A stretch of DNA of 64,000 nt from CAVVEC01 sp963770485 (GTDB lineage Bacteria; Acidobacteriota; Terriglobia; Terriglobales; Acidobacteriaceae). Within the stretch, counting starts at the first letter, position 1, and each line of letters opens with the position of its first letter. The notes beneath the pieces are model-generated. The model made no database searches and was not told the origin of the DNA. It saw only the letters and a program-made list of their open reading frames with translations. Positions 62,183-64,000 of this stretch are shown here, one piece after another. A program made the translations under genes and the position numbers. The stretch spans positions 1-64,000 of the forward strand of contig CAVYPX010000003.1 of assembly GCA_963770485.1 (NCBI GenBank), written 5' to 3'.

Positions 62183-62952
62183 ACCGGGCTGAGTGCCAAA
62201 AATTAATAGACGGATACGTTGGCTGGCTTCGGCAGGGACTCTCCGTCGAAGAGGTTGGTGAAGCATGCGAGTTGACTACCCCCTTTCTTGACCGCCACAA
62301 CGACCACCTTCAGGTGTACGCCACTCGACGAAACGGAAACATTATCTTGTCCGACGATGGATACATCCTCTCCGACCTAAGGACAAGCGGACTTGAAGTA
62401 GACACCCCGAAGCGGAAAATGGTTCTTGACAGCGTGCTCAACGGTCTAGGTGTGCGCGCGGAGGGCGGCCAATTGTTGGTCGAAGCATCAGCGGGCAATC
62501 TCGGACAGCGGCTACATTCTCTCGTCCAGGCAATGCTGGCTGTCAATGACATGTTCGTAATGGGCCAGCCTCGAGTTGCCAGTTTTTTCTTCGAAGATGT
62601 TCGCAACTTCCTCGACACCAGTAACGTCCGCTATACGCCGAGAGTGAAGCTCGCAGGTAAGAGCGGTTACGACCACGGCGTAGATTTCCTGATTCCCAAG
62701 TCACCCAGGCACCCGGAGCGAATACTGCAGGCGATCGCCGCTCCGAAGAAGGATAATATTTTCGCGTATCTGTGGACCTTGAGCGACACGCGAGCTGCCC
62801 GGGCGGCAGAATCAGAGCCGGAGGCTTACGCATTCTTAAACGATCAGGAGCAGTCGATAGGAGGTGACGTTATCGAAGCCCTGAGCGCCTACAGAGTCAC
62901 GCCGGCGATCTGGTCCCAACGTGCCAATTACGTCGCCGCATTGGCCGAGTAA
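62179..62952 (+). CDS. DUF1828/DUF1829 protein
   Basis: A 257-residue protein starting at GTG. The N-terminal half (LTTPFLDRHNDHLQVYATRRNGNIILSDDGYIL, SDLRTSGLEV) is DUF1828; the C-terminal half (FFEDVRNFLDTSNVRYTPRVKLAGKSGYDHGVDFLI) is DUF1829. It overlaps the DUF6978 gene by four bases. The family often occurs in accessory regions and near toxin-antitoxin genes. Function is unknown. Confidence 0.82.
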   Translation: MNRAECQKLIDGYVGWLRQGLSVEEVGEACELTTPFLDRHNDHLQVYATRRNGNIILSDDGYILSDLRTSGLEVDTPKRKMVLDSVLNGLGVRAEGGQLLVEASAGNLGQRLHSLVQAMLAVNDMFVMGQPRVASFFFEDVRNFLDTSNVRYTPRVKLAGKSGYDHGVDFLIPKSPRHPERILQAIAAPKKDNIFAYLWTLSDTRAARAAESEPEAYAFLNDQEQSIGGDVIEALSAYRVTPAIWSQRANYVAALAE

Positions 62953-63037
62953 TTGACAAGGGTAAGAAGGCTGATAAACACCTGACGGTCCAATCGCGAG
63001 GGTATGCTGCCAGACGAGAATAGCACTTAGTACTCGA

Positions 63038-63070
63038 CCGTCCACCGAGAGCTGACGGATTTTTGTTTTG
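63038..63070 (+). terminator. Weak terminator after the DUF1828 gene
   Basis: CCGTC (63038-63042) and GACGG (63054-63058) pair around 11 bases, followed by ATTTTTGTTTT. The stem is short. Confidence 0.5.
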
Positions 63071-63126
63071 GCTATGCAGCGAGTGCCCTCCAGTCGACCC
63101 TGGTGTGTGACAAGGAGGATTAATAT

Positions 63127-63537
63127 ATGTACGCGCTGCTACGGTTTAGGACTCTCGTTGCAATTTTCGGTCTAGGGTTCGCCGTCACGGTCGCCCACGC
63201 CCAGCAGACTCCCGACCCGCACCAGGTTCCCATCATGGACGGTGAAGCCGGCCCTTGTTCCGTCGCTTTCACCGTCACCGATGCGAAAGGCGCGCCAGTC
63301 TACGACGCGCGCATCAAAGTCCACATTGCCTACGGATTCGCGGGTGTCCGGCGGCTCGATCTCGAAGCCGCCACCAACATCGATGGCAAGACGCAATTCA
63401 AAGGATTACCGGAGAAAGTGAAAGGCGGGACGCTGACCTTCCGCGCATCCCAAGGCAAGCGGGAAGGATTAGCGGTCTACGATCCGGCAAAGAACTGCAG
63501 CGGCCAGCAGAGCAGCATTGTTCTAACCGAAAAGTAG
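63127..63537 (+). CDS. Secreted Ig-like / carboxypeptidase-regulatory-like protein
   Basis: A 136-residue protein with AAGGAGG nine bases upstream. The signal peptide ends AHAQQ (about residue 25). The rest forms a beta-sandwich (SVAFTVTDAKGAPVYDARIKVHIAYG, TFRASQGK) like carboxypeptidase regulatory-like domains. It may be periplasmic or outside the cell. Binding partners are unknown. Confidence 0.75.
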   Translation: MYALLRFRTLVAIFGLGFAVTVAHAQQTPDPHQVPIMDGEAGPCSVAFTVTDAKGAPVYDARIKVHIAYGFAGVRRLDLEAATNIDGKTQFKGLPEKVKGGTLTFRASQGKREGLAVYDPAKNCSGQQSSIVLTEK

Positions 63538-63601
63538 CGCGCCGCGATCTTCTTGCGACTTTTCTCCGCCCACGTCAATCTTAATGACACCGGAGAACCG
63601 C

Positions 63602-63961
63602 ATGGAAAAAGTCAACATCGCGTCGAAATTCGCCCAGATCCACGAATACTGGAAGCCTTACATCGCTGCTGAACTGAACGGCCAGCACGTCAAGCTGGAT
63701 AAGTTGAAGGGCGAGTTCGTTTTCCATCACCACGAACACGAGGACGAAATGTTTCTGGTCGTCAAAGGCCGATTCCGCATGGAATTCCACGATCGGCACG
63801 TCTGGATCGGGGAAGGCGAATTCATCGTTATTCCGCGCGGCGTGGAGCACAAGCCTGTCGCCGACGAGGAATGCTGGCTCCTGCTGTTTGAACCAGCCTC
63901 GACGTTGAATACCGGAAACGTGGTGAACGAAAGGACTTTGCGTGCGTTGGAACGGGTATAG
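63602..63961 (+). CDS. Cupin-domain protein
   Basis: A 119-residue cupin starting at the ATG at 63602 (GGAGA upstream). Motif 1 is FHHHEHEDEMFLVVKGRFRM with three metal-binding His and Glu; motif 2 is IPRGVEHKPVADEE with a fourth His. Small cupins bind metal and act as enzymes or sensors. The substrate is unknown. It lies close to the right edge. Confidence 0.88.
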   Translation: MEKVNIASKFAQIHEYWKPYIAAELNGQHVKLDKLKGEFVFHHHEHEDEMFLVVKGRFRMEFHDRHVWIGEGEFIVIPRGVEHKPVADEECWLLLFEPASTLNTGNVVNERTLRALERV

Positions 63962-64000
63962 ATCGGAGCAGGTATAGGCTGGAACGTTCCCGGTTCCGCG

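Overview
The window looks like a chromosomal segment of an Acidobacteriota bacterium (Terriglobia/Koribacter-like). The reasons are moderately high GC, the futalosine menaquinone genes mqnA, mqnC and mqnD, many small conserved Acidobacterial proteins, and dispersed AGCTGAAAGCTG-type intergenic repeats with a four-helix-bundle (S23-like) gene between two of them. The taxonomic call is inference from gene content.

Positions 1 to about 23,365 are an accessory, defence-rich island. From the left edge it holds a serine resolvase with a coupled zinc-finger gene; a ribbon-helix-helix (RHH) repressor; a plus-strand cassette of a DUF2130-like nuclease, a membrane zinc-ribbon protein, a small protein and a Cas4-like/DEDD-type nuclease; a proteasome-fold Ntn hydrolase facing a second RHH repressor; a type III restriction-modification operon (Zn protein, mod, res, Ser/Thr kinase, unknown protein); a frameshifted nuclease; an HNH endonuclease with an EVE-like domain; a DUF3800 protein; and a SEC-C nuclease coupled to a SIR2-like protein. 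It ends with an element-maintenance module (excisionase-like, HTH, HU-like, sigma-like). The right boundary is marked by a detached tRNA 3' end with CCA. Both RHH genes are preceded by three 8-bp-spaced TACGYA-like iterons. Those intergenic regions are shared with the divergent resolvase and the divergent Ntn hydrolase, so the repressors may control both.

From about 23.6 kb the content is chromosomal. It starts with a DyP peroxidase and encapsulin pair (with a cargo-loading peptide), a PDZ sensor kinase with an NtrC-type regulator, MlaE/MlaF, topA, a four-helix-bundle gene, dprA, mqnA, a VTT/DedA protein and mqnC. It continues with a TetR-controlled DevBCA-like exporter, a tRNA with an odd anticodon arm, a P-loop kinase, a GT2 glycosyltransferase, mqnD, an M49-like peptidase, a HAD hydrolase, murB and a family 5 uracil-DNA glycosylase. 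The last part has a frameshifted muramidase, an MFS transporter, an ICMT-like methyltransferase, a TPR protein, LolC/E and LolD, ClpC, a DUF6978/DUF1828 pair, a secreted protein and a cupin.

Three genes (res, the nuclease at 13.6 kb and the muramidase at 52.3 kb) carry apparent one-base frameshifts; these may be real decay or assembly errors. Several island genes have decayed second copies: a mod 5' remnant at 6.3 kb and a truncated small gene at 16.5 kb.
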